A stretch of DNA of 64,000 nucleotides from Lepiota brunneoincarnata. Lineage: Eukaryota; Basidiomycota; Agaricomycetes; Agaricales; Agaricaceae. This document shows, piece by piece, positions 9,528 through 20,606 of the stretch (positions within the stretch are counted from its first letter, which is position 1; every line of letters starts with the position of its first letter). The stretch is from positions 2,108,001-2,172,000 of the forward strand of contig JAEBUN010000005.1 in the NCBI GenBank assembly GCA_023014365.1. Direction: 5' to 3'. The notes beneath the pieces are model-generated. The model made no database searches and was not told the origin of the DNA. It saw nothing but the letters and a program-made list of their open reading frames with translations. The position numbers and the translations under genes were made by a program.

Positions 9528-10798
9528 TGTGTTTTTATCCCATTCTTGGATTCCCCACACCTGGGTTCTCAACCTCTATGTTCTAAAGGTTCATTTCTGT
9601 AGTCTTAGGCAGTAAATTAGTGCAAGAACTAATTAACTTGTTCCATTCTTATAGATCTTTATTTTCTAATTTATTATTTCTGATATCTTTTCCTTTGTCC
9701 AGGAGTATTTGACCCTGAGTACCCTATTGGATATCCCCATCCTATCCATTATGTCTCAAAACCAGCAGAACAGTTCTGAAGGAACATTCTCACTAGGACA
9801 TTAACTAATCTATAATTTCTCTGTCAAGATTCATTCTGGAACCTGTCACTATGGCTAGGTATTATCTGAATGACATAAGCATGATAGCTTGTTTGTTTTC
9901 TAGAGCAGGAACAGAGAAAGGGATCTTTTTGTACAGTCATTAGTACCTTAACTAATATCTTAGTTAACAAAGTATCAGATACAATGCCTGGATATATTCA
10001 TACCAGAGTTGCTCTTCCATAGCCTTATCACTAATAAGTTAGCTAACATCATTTTTACTTGTCTGGGTATTCTTAATTCAGTTTCCAAGATATCTGCCTC
10101 CACATACTCTAGATAGTATTCTAATCTCTCATACCCAGTATCTGATAATGGCCATATACTGATATTATTCAGTACAGTACACTTTCTCATAATGCATAGG
10201 ATTTCTGCTTTCCCCATATATGTGTAGGGGCATATTGCATAATGCATAATGCATAGACATCTTGGAGCATTATGCACTATCATGTTTGGATTTATGCCCT
10301 AATTTGGCATCCAGGGACACAAATTAATATGAAAATTTCCTCCTGAATGGTTCAGGCAGTAGGTGAGGTACTTCCAAGGTGTCCTCTTTCCACTTCAAAC
10401 AACACATGAAGCACCAGGAGCCCACTTGGAAGCCTCATCCCCTTCCTGGACCATACAAACCATGGACTAAAGTCACCAAACCAAATAAAGATGCCCCAAA
10501 GACATCTGCCCATCCTACAAAGCAACAACACCTGCACCAGTACAGAACCCACCTGACAAAGGAGATGTTGCAGAATTTGAAGCAGACAACACTAGACATG
10601 TTTCTAACAGGGTAGATCACATCTGTCACATCTGTTACATACCATGTGACATTACTCATCTATATGGTAGTACATAATTGTCATAATGCATAAAGTTCTT
10701 CCCCTCCCCAACCTTATGCATTATGAGAAAGTGTACTGTAACAGAGAGTTAGTTACTTTATTAATTAGTGATTTCATGAATGAAATGATTTTGTGGTC
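9528..10798. repeat. Second partial copy of repeat X
   Basis: The sequence follows 6670-7375 from the CTTGGA(C/T)TC.CCACACCTG block to the common end TTT..GTG..CAACA. It is interrupted by a MITE at 10175-10738. Its 5' part is missing. The left edge touches the Tc1 element that ends at 9525. Confidence 0.7.
10175..10738. mobile_element. Non-autonomous Tc1/mariner-type MITE, 564 bp
   Basis: The terminal inverted repeats are a perfect 24 bp starting CAGTACACTTTCTCATAATG. TA flanks at 10173-10174 and 10739-10740. The first copy of X reads TTCAGTAACAGAG with one TA at the same place near 7308, so it is an empty site. The interior has no transposase. It does contain a proline- and histidine-rich plus-strand ORF (10379-10615) of unknown origin. 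Confidence 0.85.
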
Positions 10799-11896
10799 CA
10801 ACACTGTTGCACTACTGAAAATCCTCTTCTGATCCCAACTCTGCTTCTTCCACCCTTGGTATTCCAGCTGTTGCAGCTAGGGTATCTATCTCCAAATTCC
10901 ACCTGTGCATCAGCTCATCCAATTCCTCTAGGTCCATGTACTGGATGTTATAATGGAGTGGACACTCAGCCTTCATGTGTCCCAGTTTTTTACAGTGGTA
11001 GCAGACTGGGGGAAGTTCCAATTTCTGCTTGGAGGTGAGAGTGAGTGGGAAGTGAGCATTGGAGCAGAATGCCTTGTTCACCATCCAGGCTTAGTCTACC
11101 CATCACACTGCCAAGTACCAGGCCTCTGGGTCTGAGTCAGAGGGGCAGCCTGCTGGGAGAGTAGTGATGGCAGTCTGGATGGAAGGGTGCAGACCTCAGC
11201 AGAATTTGACCACTATGACCTGAGGGTCTTAGTACCCAGACTCAGAGATGAGGACCTTGAAGGTGTCTAGGTAGTCCTTAACCATGTGTTCCTATTAGTG
11301 GTACAATGTAGACTCCAATGTATTTAGTGCATTGGCTTCAGCATTGACAGGGAAAAACTAACCCTTGAATTGTTCAGTGAAGTCTTACCAGTCCATAAAT
11401 GGAAATCCACCAATGTTAGCTTCCAAATGGAATAGCTCATCAGCTCACTGTACTGCACATCCCAACTTCATGTACATAAGAGATGGTCTACAGTATTTTC
11501 TGTTCTGATGAACAGAATTAATCTGCTGAGAGCCTGATGTAGAGCTGGCATGCATTTAGAAATGCATGACCCTTGGCACATTCTCAGTCAAATTTGGGTG
11601 GGGTTGCCATCTTAGCCTTGGTGGAGGTGCATGGTGGAGGTGATGGTAGGTAAGGGTGGAGAGTGGGAGGAGGGGGATCATGGATGGCAGCTTGGGAATT
11701 CATACTCTCCTCTATTGAGGGGCATAGCTGAGATGGAGGGGGGGGGTGTTTGGGTGCTGACATCCTACTGAGTCCATGTGGTTTTGGAGTGTGTCACATA
11801 TGCCATTCACCATGTCCATCATGTTCCATTTGGCTTCAGCTTGTCAGGCCTGTATAGGCTGCCATAGTCTGTGAGTAGTGAGCCTATGGCCTCCTC
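10799..11896 (-). pseudogene. Gypsy D gag, CCHC zinc-knuckle part
   Basis: On the minus strand the segment 11084-10812 contains CYHCKKLGHMKAECP, a CX2CX4HX4C knuckle. It is followed by an acidic tail ending VEEAELGSEEDFQ before a stop, as in the Gag of many basidiomycete gypsy elements (family knowledge). Upstream gag runs to 11896, is full of stops, and continues at 43613-43662. The split is explained by insertion of element C with TSD TCCTC (11892-11896 and 43613-43617). Repeat X ends at 10798 and removes the rest of D. Confidence 0.7.
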
Positions 11897-11948
11897 TGTT
11901 ACCTGGGTTAGGGGTTCGCTCTTGAGTAGCATGGAGTTCATCACAGGA
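11897..11948 (-). repeat. Gypsy C 3' LTR, first 52 bp (plus-strand view)
   Basis: This starts TGTTACCTGGG and is identical in layout to 43227-43278. The LTR resumes at 35462-35795 after element A, giving 52 + 334 = 386 bp, the same length as the other LTR of C. The TSD of C, TCCTC, precedes it at 11892-11896. Confidence 0.9.
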
Positions 11949-12306
11949 TGTTACCAGTTTTTCCCCTTTTGCGTGCCTGCCCACCTATTTTTACTTATCA
12001 CATGTCACTGCCCTGTTGTCAGCGCTTGGTTATATTTACTTATCACATGCCACTGCACCTGTCTATAGTTAGCTTATCTTTGGCTTGTGATTTCCACCTG
12101 TTCACATGTGATTCTTTTCTTTCTCATGCCAGTCACCCCAGTAGTATATATAGACCTAGATATTACTTGTAATCTCTAGCTTTGTCTTGTTATACACAGT
12201 ATTTGTTCCTGCTCTTTGGTATTGCCTTAGACTTGCTTGCACTACTCAATGGTTAACTTGTCATTAATTCGCATTAAGCCTTGCAGATGCCTAACCAGCA
12301 GTAACA
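11949..12306 (+). repeat. Gypsy A 5' LTR
   Basis: The 358-bp LTR starts TGTTACCAG and ends CAGTAACA. The TATA box is TATATATA at 12145-12152. The 3' LTR is 352 bp and differs at several sites, which makes A clearly older than B, copia and the KH element. Confidence 0.9.
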
Positions 12307-12319
12307 AAAGACAAAGCTA
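12145..12319 (+). promoter_or_regulatory. Gypsy A promoter and self-priming pair
   Basis: TATATATA (12145-12152) lies 32 bp before TAGCTTTGTCTT (12177-12188), the expected RNA start. The presumed primer-binding site AAGACAAAGCTA (12308-12319) begins two bases after the LTR end and is the exact reverse complement over 12 bases. This is the arrangement known for Tf1/sushi retrotransposons, where the RNA 5' end folds back to prime (established); its use here is inference. Confidence 0.75.
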
Positions 12320-12526
12320 CTCGTTGCCTCTCTTCTCTCTTCTTGCCCTCCTTGGTTTGCACAGTACCGTTAACTGTGAGGTCTAGACAGAACTGTAATC
12401 TGTTGAGGATCATCGCTTGTCTATTCAAGCATCTGACATGGTCCTCACCCCGAAGAACTCTAGCTGTTGTTCTTCTGAACCTTTGCACCCCAGTGTCTCT
12501 ATAGGTTCTCAGATTCCTCGATTGTC

Positions 12527-14074
12527 TTGTCAAACATCTTAGTGGATCTTAAATTCTCAGAGGTTCCTCTTTACCAGAAAAGACATTGTTGCCCATCATG
12601 GGTAGCTACTTCAAAGCCAGGACAGACTGTCCCAACCCTCGCATTTCCCAAACTGGTTCTGGATCTCCGGGACCCTCTCAACCATCTGTTACCCCACGTG
12701 CCATTCCATCTACTTGTCCTACTCCTTCTTTTCGCATGCCTTCATCTTCTGCTGAGTCCGACCAACCCGTATATGCAACCCTACCCTGAACCAGTGGATA
12801 CCACCCTTCAGGTAGCCACCCAAATTACTGAACCATCACCTGTTGAACTGCCTTGACTCCCCTTTGGTCTGCTAGAAGCAACCACAAGTACAGGAGGTCC
12901 CTTGCACTTTCCCATCCGTCAGATCAAACCCAGACAATACCAACTTCCCTGAAATCTACAATCCCTTTCCACCACCCTCTCCTCCCTCTGAACCCATGTC
13001 TGAGACTATGGAAGACCCGCTGGCTAACCAGCCACCAGTCAGGACCACCTGAGAGGACCACCCTGGAGGCCCACCAGGACCGCCTGGACCACCACAAGGT
13101 CCACCCCAACCACCTGTCACCACAACCTGCAACACAACAGCTACAAAGAACTATCATTTGAGAAACCGACACCATTCAACAGCAACTGCAAAAACTTCCA
13201 GGAATTCATTAACTCCATAGCACTCTACCTCTATGGTAATGCCAATATCTACAATACCTGACTGACAAGAAGATCATTTTCTTCTTATCCTTGCTTAAAA
13301 CCTGGTGAAGCCAGCAACTGGAAGAACCAGTACTTTCAGTTGAAGCAAATTTGGGGAGAGTTCACCCCCGGATCATATGATGAACTTGTTGAAGAGTTCA
13401 CCAAAGCATTCTCACCCATCGATGTCCCATCCCAAGCATTCCACGACCTTAACACCCTCCGCCACAGATTCCAGTAATGTCAAAGACATCATCAGCAGAG
13501 TTCAAGACTCTCGTCCACCAGTTCAGGACTCCGTGAAGATTGCGCCCTCATAGAAAAGTTCCAAAACATCATCAATCGGAACCTCGCTTACAAAATCCTC
13601 ACCGATCCGAACCTGCCCAATACCATAAATGAATGGTACTGCTGCACTATACAGATCAATCACAACTGGCGCACAATCCTTGGACCACGCCCAGGATTCT
13701 GTCCACGCCCCGCTCCCGTTAATAACTACTGCTGTATGCAACAGCCATATTGCAAACCGCCACAACAATCATCCTACACTGGACCAAACCATCACTACCA
13801 ATTCCGCCCATTGTGTGATCCAAACGCTATGGAGATCAACAATATGTACCTTAACGAAGGTCCCGAATATTATCCTTCTTTTAATATCCCCGGTGATCCG
13901 CACCCCAATCAAGAAGAAGCCAAAGAAGACCAACCAGATCATTTCCCCCACAATGATGACATCAATATCAACACCATCTTTACACCCGAAGAGAAACGCG
14001 CCTACAAGAAAGGCTTGTGTTTCCATTGCTTCAAACCCAGTCACATTTCCCGTATCTGCCCTAACATTGCCTGA
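12527..14074 (+). pseudogene. Gypsy A gag
   Basis: A proline-rich N-terminal part (12527-13160) is followed by a capsid-like region (about 13170-13480, with LYLYGNANIYN and YDELVEEFTKAF) in a second frame. The C-terminal part (13736-14074) has a degenerate CCHC knuckle, CFHCFKPSHISRIC, near 14010-14055. At least two frameshifts separate the pieces. Expected role: virus-like particle shell and RNA binding. Inactive here. Confidence 0.7.
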
Positions 14075-14182
14075 CCACAACCAAAGATTGATAAAGGCAA
14101 CCAACATACGAAACACCTCCCTTAAAATCCGTTCTATCATTGAATCTATTCCCGAAACCGAAGCCGTTGAAGTCTATGAAAC

Positions 14183-15055
14183 TTGGTCCAAAGATCTGAC
14201 TATGCAACCGTTTGCAAATTTTTGATTCAGAGGTTCTGTTTGACACCAGCCCCTCCCAGTTCCCCTCTCTCTTGTAATGTTGTAACTCTCGCATCTACTT
14301 CAAACAATAAATCCATATATCTTCCTTTAAAGGTGCAGAGCCTGAGAGAACAAAAAGATGTCCCACTTATTGCCCTCCTTGACTCCGGAGCTCAAGGAAA
14401 CTTCATATCAGATGACTTCGTCACCAAGCACCATTTATGGAGACAAGAACTTCCCTGAGCAATTAACATGCACAATTTCAATGGATCAAACAATTTAAAT
14501 GGAATGATCACCCATTATTCTACCTTCCGCACAATAATTGATGGTCGATTAACTCCCATCACTGCCTATGTCACAGCAACAGGATCAAAACCAATGGTCC
14601 TTGGTTTCCCATGGCTTAACAAAGTTAACCCGAAAATCGATTGGAAACACCATACATTCCAATGGAGAAAAGAGAAGAAGCACAACCACCACCCCAAGTA
14701 CCTAACAAACAACAACCATCCGATCGATATCGCTACCCTCGCAATGGACCGACTAAACGCATTCAACCCTGAAGGAAAGTTTTCTTATACCCCACACGAA
14801 CTGATCTATGAACCTCTCCTCAATGAGGATTACAAAGAGTTCTCTCTAGAGTCTGAGATGCATCAGATCATTAGTACACCTGCTGAACTTGCTCATGTTG
14901 AGCTTGAGATCAATCGAACTAGCCAGGCTACAGAACTTGCAATTAAACATGGAGACAAAAAGGTCGACAACCCTGCTGTTAAAGTTCCCTGCCGATTCCA
15001 CCAATGGTTGAGTTGTTTCAGCAAGAAGGCTGCCAAACGATTCCCTCCCCGATGA
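14183..15055 (+). pseudogene. Gypsy A protease
   Basis: The frame holds LIALLDSGAQGNFIS, the aspartic-protease active site (DSG), then, after a stop near 14458, VLGFPWLNKVNPKIDW, the conserved ILG(Y/F)PWL flap of Ty3/gypsy proteases. It ends in the linker before reverse transcriptase, at a stop where CGA has become TGA. Confidence 0.8.
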
Positions 15056-16284
15056 TCCTACAACCATGCTATCAAATTAAAACCCAAATTCAAACCTGTC
15101 GCAATGAAAGCTTACAAGCTTTCCCCGAATCAAGATAACTCTTTGAAAGAGTTTATTTCCGAAAACCTCCATAAAGGTTACATCCGTCTGTCAAAATCCC
15201 TGATGGTATCCCCATTCTTCTTTGTCGACAAAAAGGATGGCTCACTCCGCCCCTGTCAAGATTACTGCTATGTCAATAAGCATATGGTCAAAAACGCATA
15301 CCGAATCCCAATGGTTACCGAGATTATGGATAAGCTCAAAGGAGCCCGCATATTTTCCAAACTCGACGTCCGTGCTGGATACAACAACATTCATATCAAA
15401 AAGGGAGACAAATGGAAAGGTGCATTCAACACCCTGCTTGGACTATTCAAACCAACTGTCATGTTCTTTGGAATGTGCAACTCCCCCGCAACCTTCCAAG
15501 CATTTATGGACAATATCTTAGCGTCCCCGATCTGCAAAGGAGGAATCGTTGTTTACATGGACAATATTCTCATCTTCACTTGTGACCAGGAAGAACATGA
15601 CCACATTATGGAAGAAGTTCTCGAGTGTTTGGCCCTGAATGACATCTATCTCAAGACCAAAAAATGCGAATTCTACCACAATTGTATGGAATACCTCGGT
15701 ATGATCATCACGCCCGATAAAATCGAGATGGACCCCATCAAATTAGCCAGGAATCGCCCAATGGCCTGTTCCAAAATGTACTAAAGACGTCTGCAAGTTT
15801 ATAGGATTCTGTAACTTCTATCAGAAGTTTATCCACGGCTATTCCGCTATTGCCCGACCTCTTAATGCTCTCATGTCAACCAAGTGACTATTCGAATGGA
15901 CTGATGAGTGCCGAGACTCGTTTGATGCTCTGAAACTTCAGTTCTCAAAGCAACCCATGCTTACGATGCCCGATCAATCGAAACTGTTCAAAATCGAATG
16001 TGATGCCTCGAAATATGCTACCGGAGCTGTACTTTATCAAACTGACATTAATAATCAACATCACCCTGTGGCTTTTCTGTCGAAAACCCTTATGCCTGCC
16101 GAATGAAATTACAATATTCACGACCGCAAGTTACTCGCCATCATCCACGCCCTTGGTGAATGGTGTCATTATCTGGAAGGAGGACCCTTCCCCGTGAAAG
16201 TTTGTACCAATCACCAAAATCTTACTTATTGGAAGAAACCACAGGATATAAACCGGCACCAGGCCTGCTGGCATCAATTCCTCT
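15056..16284 (+). pseudogene. Gypsy A reverse transcriptase and RNase H, first part
   Basis: Reverse transcriptase motifs in order: FFVDKKDGSLRPCQDY, FSKLDVRAGYNNI, FFGMCNSPATFQ and YMDNILIF. The catalytic YMDD box has lost its second Asp (YMDN). The frame shifts at about 15770. RNase H then follows, with IECDASKYATGAVL and later [12 protein letters not shown], until the solo Y LTR at 16285. It matches the intact B protein at 30200-31400 segment by segment. Confidence 0.85.
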
Positions 16285-16926
16285 TGTTAGAGCCGGTGCG
16301 GGTCGGGGTGGTAACCTTGATATAAGGTAACCGGGGGACAGGGCGAAGTCAGTACGTAGACTTTGGGACCAAGGCAGAGTGTGTCGGGCGGGGGGTTGGA
16401 CTTGCGGCCTCAGCGTATGTGCTGTGCCCTCCTACTGTCCTAGTCTGTATTTCAGGAAGTCAGGGCCGAAGCGGAGCAAGGCAGAAGAGAGGAGAGGATA
16501 GAGAACAGGGAGCTGGTCTGCTGCTCGATTCAATTATCAGACTGAGGAGTACAAGCCAAGTACCTACTGTATATATACTACTGGCCTTACAAACTATGAC
16601 TCGTACTGATTATGTGTGGAGCGAAGTGGAGGCTGATATAGTTACAAACGGATTACGAACAGATTACAAATGGAATGGAAACCGGTACAGGTATGGAGAC
16701 TGATAACGTATCTTGACTACAGATGGGAAATGGAGACTGGAACTAGAGATACCGAGGGTCAGGTGACCATGGCATGTGTGGAGGTGGTCACATGATTGGG
16801 GCAGTGGGTTGTGGTTGGAGCAAGTCGGGGCCGAGTCGGAGGGCAGAGGGTTGTTGTGTGGAGCACACGTGGAATCGAGAAGCCGAAGTTTAAGTGATTA
16901 GACTTTGAGTTGGCATGGATATGACA
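16285..16926 (+). repeat. Solo LTR 'Y' inside gypsy A
   Basis: The 642-bp LTR starts TGTTAGAGCC and ends GATATGACA, with TSD CCTCT at 16280-16284 and 16927-16931. Removing it rejoins the RNase H frame of A. It is the CpG-rich, least damaged copy and serves as an empty-site reference for the insertions in 3048-7434. Confidence 0.9.
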
Positions 16927-17673
16927 CCTCTCCTGCTTTAATCTCCAGATCAAGCATGTACCTGGTACAAAAATACCTGCCGCCAATGCTCTCTCCTGAC
17001 GTCCTGACCATATCCCCGACAAAGACAAGGACAACAAATCCGTAACAGTATTACCCAAGACTATATTTGTCAACACCATCGACCAAGAAACCCATGACGA
17101 TATACTTCATAATAATATATACAACCTGCATACAACCAAGCAGATCACTGCTCTCATGACCGCCCCATACACCCCAACGGACTCCCGGTATTCTGTAACT
17201 TGAACCCCGAAAGGTCTAATTGTTACCTATGATGGTAGAACTGTTCCTCCAGAAAACCTCGAACTCCGCCGATGTATCATATGGAAATATCATAATTCCC
17301 CCACCGCAGGACACCCCAGTATCGATACAACCCTTCACGCATTGGAGCGTGATTTCTACTGGCCCGGTATGGCCAGTTTCACATGTGATTATGTCAAAGG
17401 ATGTGCTGACTGTCAACAGTTTAAGATTAACTAACACCCTGCCAAGCCTGCATTTACCCCTATCCCGGCACCCGATTCAAACCACCCATTCACCCAGATT
17501 GCAATGGATCTCATTACCAACCTCCCTCCCTCCACAGGTTTTGACTCAATTCTGTCCATTGTGGACCATGGACTCTCAAAGGGGGTAATTCTCACCGCTA
17601 CCAACAAATCCATGACTGCCGACGACATTGCCAACATCATTCTAAATAAGGTCTACCCGTGTTATGGCCTACC
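16927..17673 (+). pseudogene. Gypsy A RNase H end and integrase, first part
   Basis: The segment begins with FNLQIKHVPGTK, the end of RNase H, then runs through the integrase zinc-binding and catalytic start in shifted frames. DLITNLPPSTGFDSILSIVDHG (17504-17580) is the first catalytic Asp region. The KH element interrupts at 17674, right after VYPCYGLP. Confidence 0.75.
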
Positions 17674-17984
17674 TGTAAGGGGACTACACCCCCTTACGCA
17701 AGGTACGTCTAGGGGTCTGTGGTTGGGTATCCGTGCTCGGCCTCTCTAGCCGATGCCCGATGCCTAAGCCCGGCCTCGGCCTTCGGCCACTCCCATCCCC
17801 GAGTCTAACCCACGTGCGACTGACGTTGTTTGTATATTGTTTGCGTACTTTATGTTCTAGTAGCTACGTAGTGTTTGGCTACCCGGTCTGTGCGCAGGCC
17901 TCTATGTATATAAGTAGTGTGGGTGTCGATTGTATTCGCCACCCAAATATCAACTTGGTTCCGGTGCTCTTACTTCCCCTAACA
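17674..17984 (+). repeat. KH element 5' LTR
   Basis: TGTAAGGGG...CCCCTAACA. TATATAAG at 17907-17914 is followed 34 bp later by ACCCAAATAT (17941-17950). Compared with the 3' LTR: ACG/ACA near 17705, CCGG/CTGG near 17771 and one T/C difference near 17788. Confidence 0.92.
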
Positions 17985-17996
17985 GAATATTTGGGT
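17907..17996 (+). promoter_or_regulatory. KH element promoter and self-priming pair
   Basis: The TATA box is at 17907-17914. ACCCAAATAT at 17941-17950 is the exact reverse complement of ATATTTGGGT at 17987-17996, three bases inside the LTR end. The geometry matches elements A, B and C, with a 10-base rather than a 12-base pairing. Confidence 0.65.
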
Positions 17997-18065
17997 CTCT
18001 ACGCAGACTTGCCCATCTAGCCCTCTGCACCCCACCTACCCTGTCTTCTCAGCTCTAACGCTAGT

Positions 18066-19217
18066 ATGCCCTGCCGAAAGTCCTCAGGCAAACAGAAAGC
18101 GACTGTGCCCGCCCTACCGACAACGGCCCCTGCCTCGGCAGGACCCTCGCGTTCAGGCGAGGATACTCAGGCCTTACTGGCCCGGATCGGCGAGCTTAAC
18201 CGCTTGATCGGTTCGCTCTCATCCCACCTGCGCACCCTCGAGGATCGCACCTCGACGGCTGCTGCCGGTCCTACTCCAGCTGTCATTCAAGCAGCTACTA
18301 CCCAGAAGGGTCGCTCGCGGATCTCCGTGGATGTCCCACGCACTTCTAACCGCCCGGGCCCCACTCGCCCCGTGGTAAAAGGCACCTCTACCGCCCTCCC
18401 GCTGTCAGCTCACTACCCACGGGACGACGAGGCCGATCGCTATCAGGCCACCCTTGTCATCGCCGATGACATGGGTGGGCACGTGGTTGGTCGCGGCGGC
18501 CGCGGCCTTAAACAGGTCGCCGACATTAGTGGTGCTCACCTCCGGGTCTATTCTGTGGCCACGGATGGTGCCGACGAGCGCCATGTCTCTATCAGGGGGA
18601 CCGAGCAGCAACTCGGTGATGCCCTTGTGGTATTAGGTAAGCGGATTGCGCGCAAGCGCGTCCACCTTCCAAAGACGAAGAAGGAGAAGACAACGGCGGC
18701 TTCCGGCCCCGCCTCAGCGGCCCCCGGACTGTCCGCTCCTGCGGCGGCGCAGGCTCCCGCTCCAGCTCGTGTGGATCCCACTGCCTCCGGCTCTGCTACC
18801 CCGGTCCCTGACTGGGCGCATCCGGGTGCACGGTCTTCCTCGCAGGCCTCTTCTGTCGCCCCCACTCCCCCCATGATTTCTACCCCGGCCGGCGTCCCAT
18901 CGACTACTATGCGCACGGCCGCATCTACTCCTACCCCTATGCGCTCGCCCACGGTTTCTCGGCAACTGTTGCACGGCTCCCCCATGCCCATCTCTACCCC
19001 CTCCGGTGCGTCTACTCCCGGAGTCCCATCAGTCCGGATGGGAAGCGCTACCCCTACCCCTGCCTTGACCCCGATGGAGGTCGACAGCGTCATCTCGACC
19101 TGGGGCCAGGGACTTCCGCCTGTCGCCTACCCGGCCCGTCTCGACTATGCCCGTTCCCTTCTGGCGGATGGGCTTGTCATTCGGCTCGTGGATGGTCGCT
19201 GGGCTCGTGCTGCTTAG
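18066..19217 (+). CDS. KH-domain protein of a non-autonomous LTR element
   Basis: The 383-residue ORF begins at the first ATG after the primer site and ends 48 bp before the 3' LTR. It starts with a basic stretch (MPCRKSSGKQK), then a short leucine-rich, probably coiled-coil segment (about residues 35-62). A KH domain follows at about residues 127-200: the GxxG loop is VVGRGGRGLKQVADISG, followed by AHLRVYS and the last helix QQLGDALVVLGKRI. The C-terminal half is a long Ser/Thr/Pro/Ala-rich linker, and the last 40 residues look folded. KH domains bind single-stranded RNA (established). A Gag-like role in packaging the element RNA is inference. The reading frame is undamaged and CpG-rich. Confidence 0.85.
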   Translation: MPCRKSSGKQKATVPALPTTAPASAGPSRSGEDTQALLARIGELNRLIGSLSSHLRTLEDRTSTAAAGPTPAVIQAATTQKGRSRISVDVPRTSNRPGPTRPVVKGTSTALPLSAHYPRDDEADRYQATLVIADDMGGHVVGRGGRGLKQVADISGAHLRVYSVATDGADERHVSIRGTEQQLGDALVVLGKRIARKRVHLPKTKKEKTTAASGPASAAPGLSAPAAAQAPAPARVDPTASGSATPVPDWAHPGARSSSQASSVAPTPPMISTPAGVPSTTMRTAASTPTPMRSPTVSRQLLHGSPMPISTPSGASTPGVPSVRMGSATPTPALTPMEVDSVISTWGQGLPPVAYPARLDYARSLLADGLVIRLVDGRWARAA

Positions 19218-19265
19218 GACGGAGGAACCGAGTCGTCGGGTCATCGACTCTCAAGAGGGGGCTGG

Positions 19266-19576
19266 TGTAAGGGGACTACACCCCCTTACGCAAGGTACAT
19301 CTAGGGGTCTGTGGTTGGGTATCCGTGCTCGGCCTCTCTAGCCGATGCCCGATGCCTAAGCCTGGCCTCGGCCTTCGGCCACCCCCATCCCCGAGTCTAA
19401 CCCACGTGCGACTGACGTTGTTTGTATATTGTTTGCGTACTTTATGTTCTAGTAGCTACGTAGTGTTTGGCTACCCGGTCTGTGCGCAGGCCTCTATGTA
19501 TATAAGTAGTGTGGGTGTCGATTGTATTCGCCACCCAAATATCAACTTGGTTCCGGTGCTCTTACTTCCCCTAACA
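19266..19576 (+). repeat. KH element 3' LTR
   Basis: 311 bp, preceded by the purine tract AAGAGGGGGCTGG and followed by the TSD CTACC. About 99 percent identical to the 5' LTR, so the insertion is recent. Confidence 0.92.
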
Positions 19577-20131
19577 CTACCCGAACATATTATATCCAAC
19601 TGCAACCCACGCTTTACTGCGCATTCATTCCAGAAACTGTTAGAATGACTTGAAATAACCCCTGCAATGACCACAGCCTACCACCCTGAAGCAGATGGAG
19701 CAACTGAACGATCGCATCAGGAGACCCAAGCATATCTTTCCATTTTCTGTTTGCATCATCCCAAAAATTGGTCACAGGCTCTCCCTCTCCTCAAGTTCGC
19801 ATACAATAGCCGACTGCACACCTTACAAAAACAAACACCATTCAAAATCATTATGGGAATACAACCAAAAGCACTCCCCACTGTTCTCCTTGAAACCGAA
19901 TCTCCCACTGTCAACAACTGCATGGAACTCATCGATTTATACCATCAAAACACTAAAACCGCACATGAAGCCACTATGAAACACATGGAAAACCGATGCC
20001 AATCAAAGTTTACCCCGTTCCACAAAAATCAAATGGTTTGGCTCGACGCCCGGAATTTAAATACCTGCCCCCAAACATCTCGGACCATTCTGTATTCTCA
20101 ACATTTTATCCCCTGTTTCATATCAACTTGA
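19577..20131 (+). pseudogene. Gypsy A integrase, second part
   Basis: It resumes after the KH element with the second catalytic Asp region (SNCNPRF, where SDRDPRF is expected). Then comes MTTAYHPEADGATERSHQE with the catalytic Glu, LKFAYNSRLH and, near 20030, QMVWLDARNL. Changes in the DRD motif and frameshifts make it inactive. Confidence 0.8.
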
Positions 20132-20180
20132 ACTCCCCAAATGTTGGAAAATCCACCCCATATTCCACACCCAACTCCCC

Positions 20181-20477
20181 ATGCTGTATACTGAAACCGA
20201 AACGTATGGACCCAACTATGTCCGACCCCCACCCCTAACAGTTGAAGGCGAACAAGTGTACGAAATCGAAGCCATACTAAACCACCAAAAACGACGAAAC
20301 CGCCTTGAATACCTAGTCAAATGGCTCGGATGGCCCAAATCTGAAAATACCTGGGAACCCAAGTCTCACTTTAAATCAGTACCCGATGAAATCAGACCTG
20401 AAACTCTGGATGGCGAAGTTATCCCCGAAACAGAAGATGAAGGAGATGCAGTAGCATTCCTGATGGAGTATAAGTGA
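20181..20477 (+). pseudogene. Gypsy A chromodomain
   Basis: The segment EQVYEIEAILNHQKR..LEYLVKWLGWPKSENTWEP has the aromatic cage layout of a retroviral chromodomain fused to the integrase C-terminus. Such domains steer chromovirus insertion to marked chromatin (established for the clade). Confidence 0.85.
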
Positions 20478-20606
20478 CTCAAAGGACTTGACCGAAACGA
20501 CAAAAACACACCTGTTATTTGTTCTCTTAAAGCCATGAAGAAACCACGACATTCTCACTGCCACCCCTACTGTAAATAAAATCACACTGCCCCATTCAAC
20601 AGCACA

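Larger units (their letters stand above)
17674..19576 (+). mobile_element. Non-autonomous LTR retrotransposon carrying a KH-domain ORF
   Basis: Two 311-bp LTRs (17674-17984 and 19266-19576) differ at three sites. The 5-bp TSD CTACC is at 17669-17673 and 19577-19581. The internal part is only 1,281 bp. It has a self-priming-type primer site, one 383-aa ORF and a purine tract (AAGAGGGGG) just before the 3' LTR, but no protease, reverse transcriptase or integrase. By structure it is between a TRIM and a LARD. It must depend on enzymes from another element, plausibly a chromovirus such as A, B or C, whose priming layout it shares (inference). Confidence 0.93.

Noticed and set aside
13769..14140. 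123-codon minus ORF in gypsy A gag
   Set aside because: Shadow of the gag C-terminus, which holds the CCHC motif on the plus strand.
18548..19093. 181-codon antisense ORF in the KH element
   Set aside because: It is the mirror of a GC-rich, low-stop Ser/Thr/Pro/Ala linker. The plus-strand frame has the domain and the start context.
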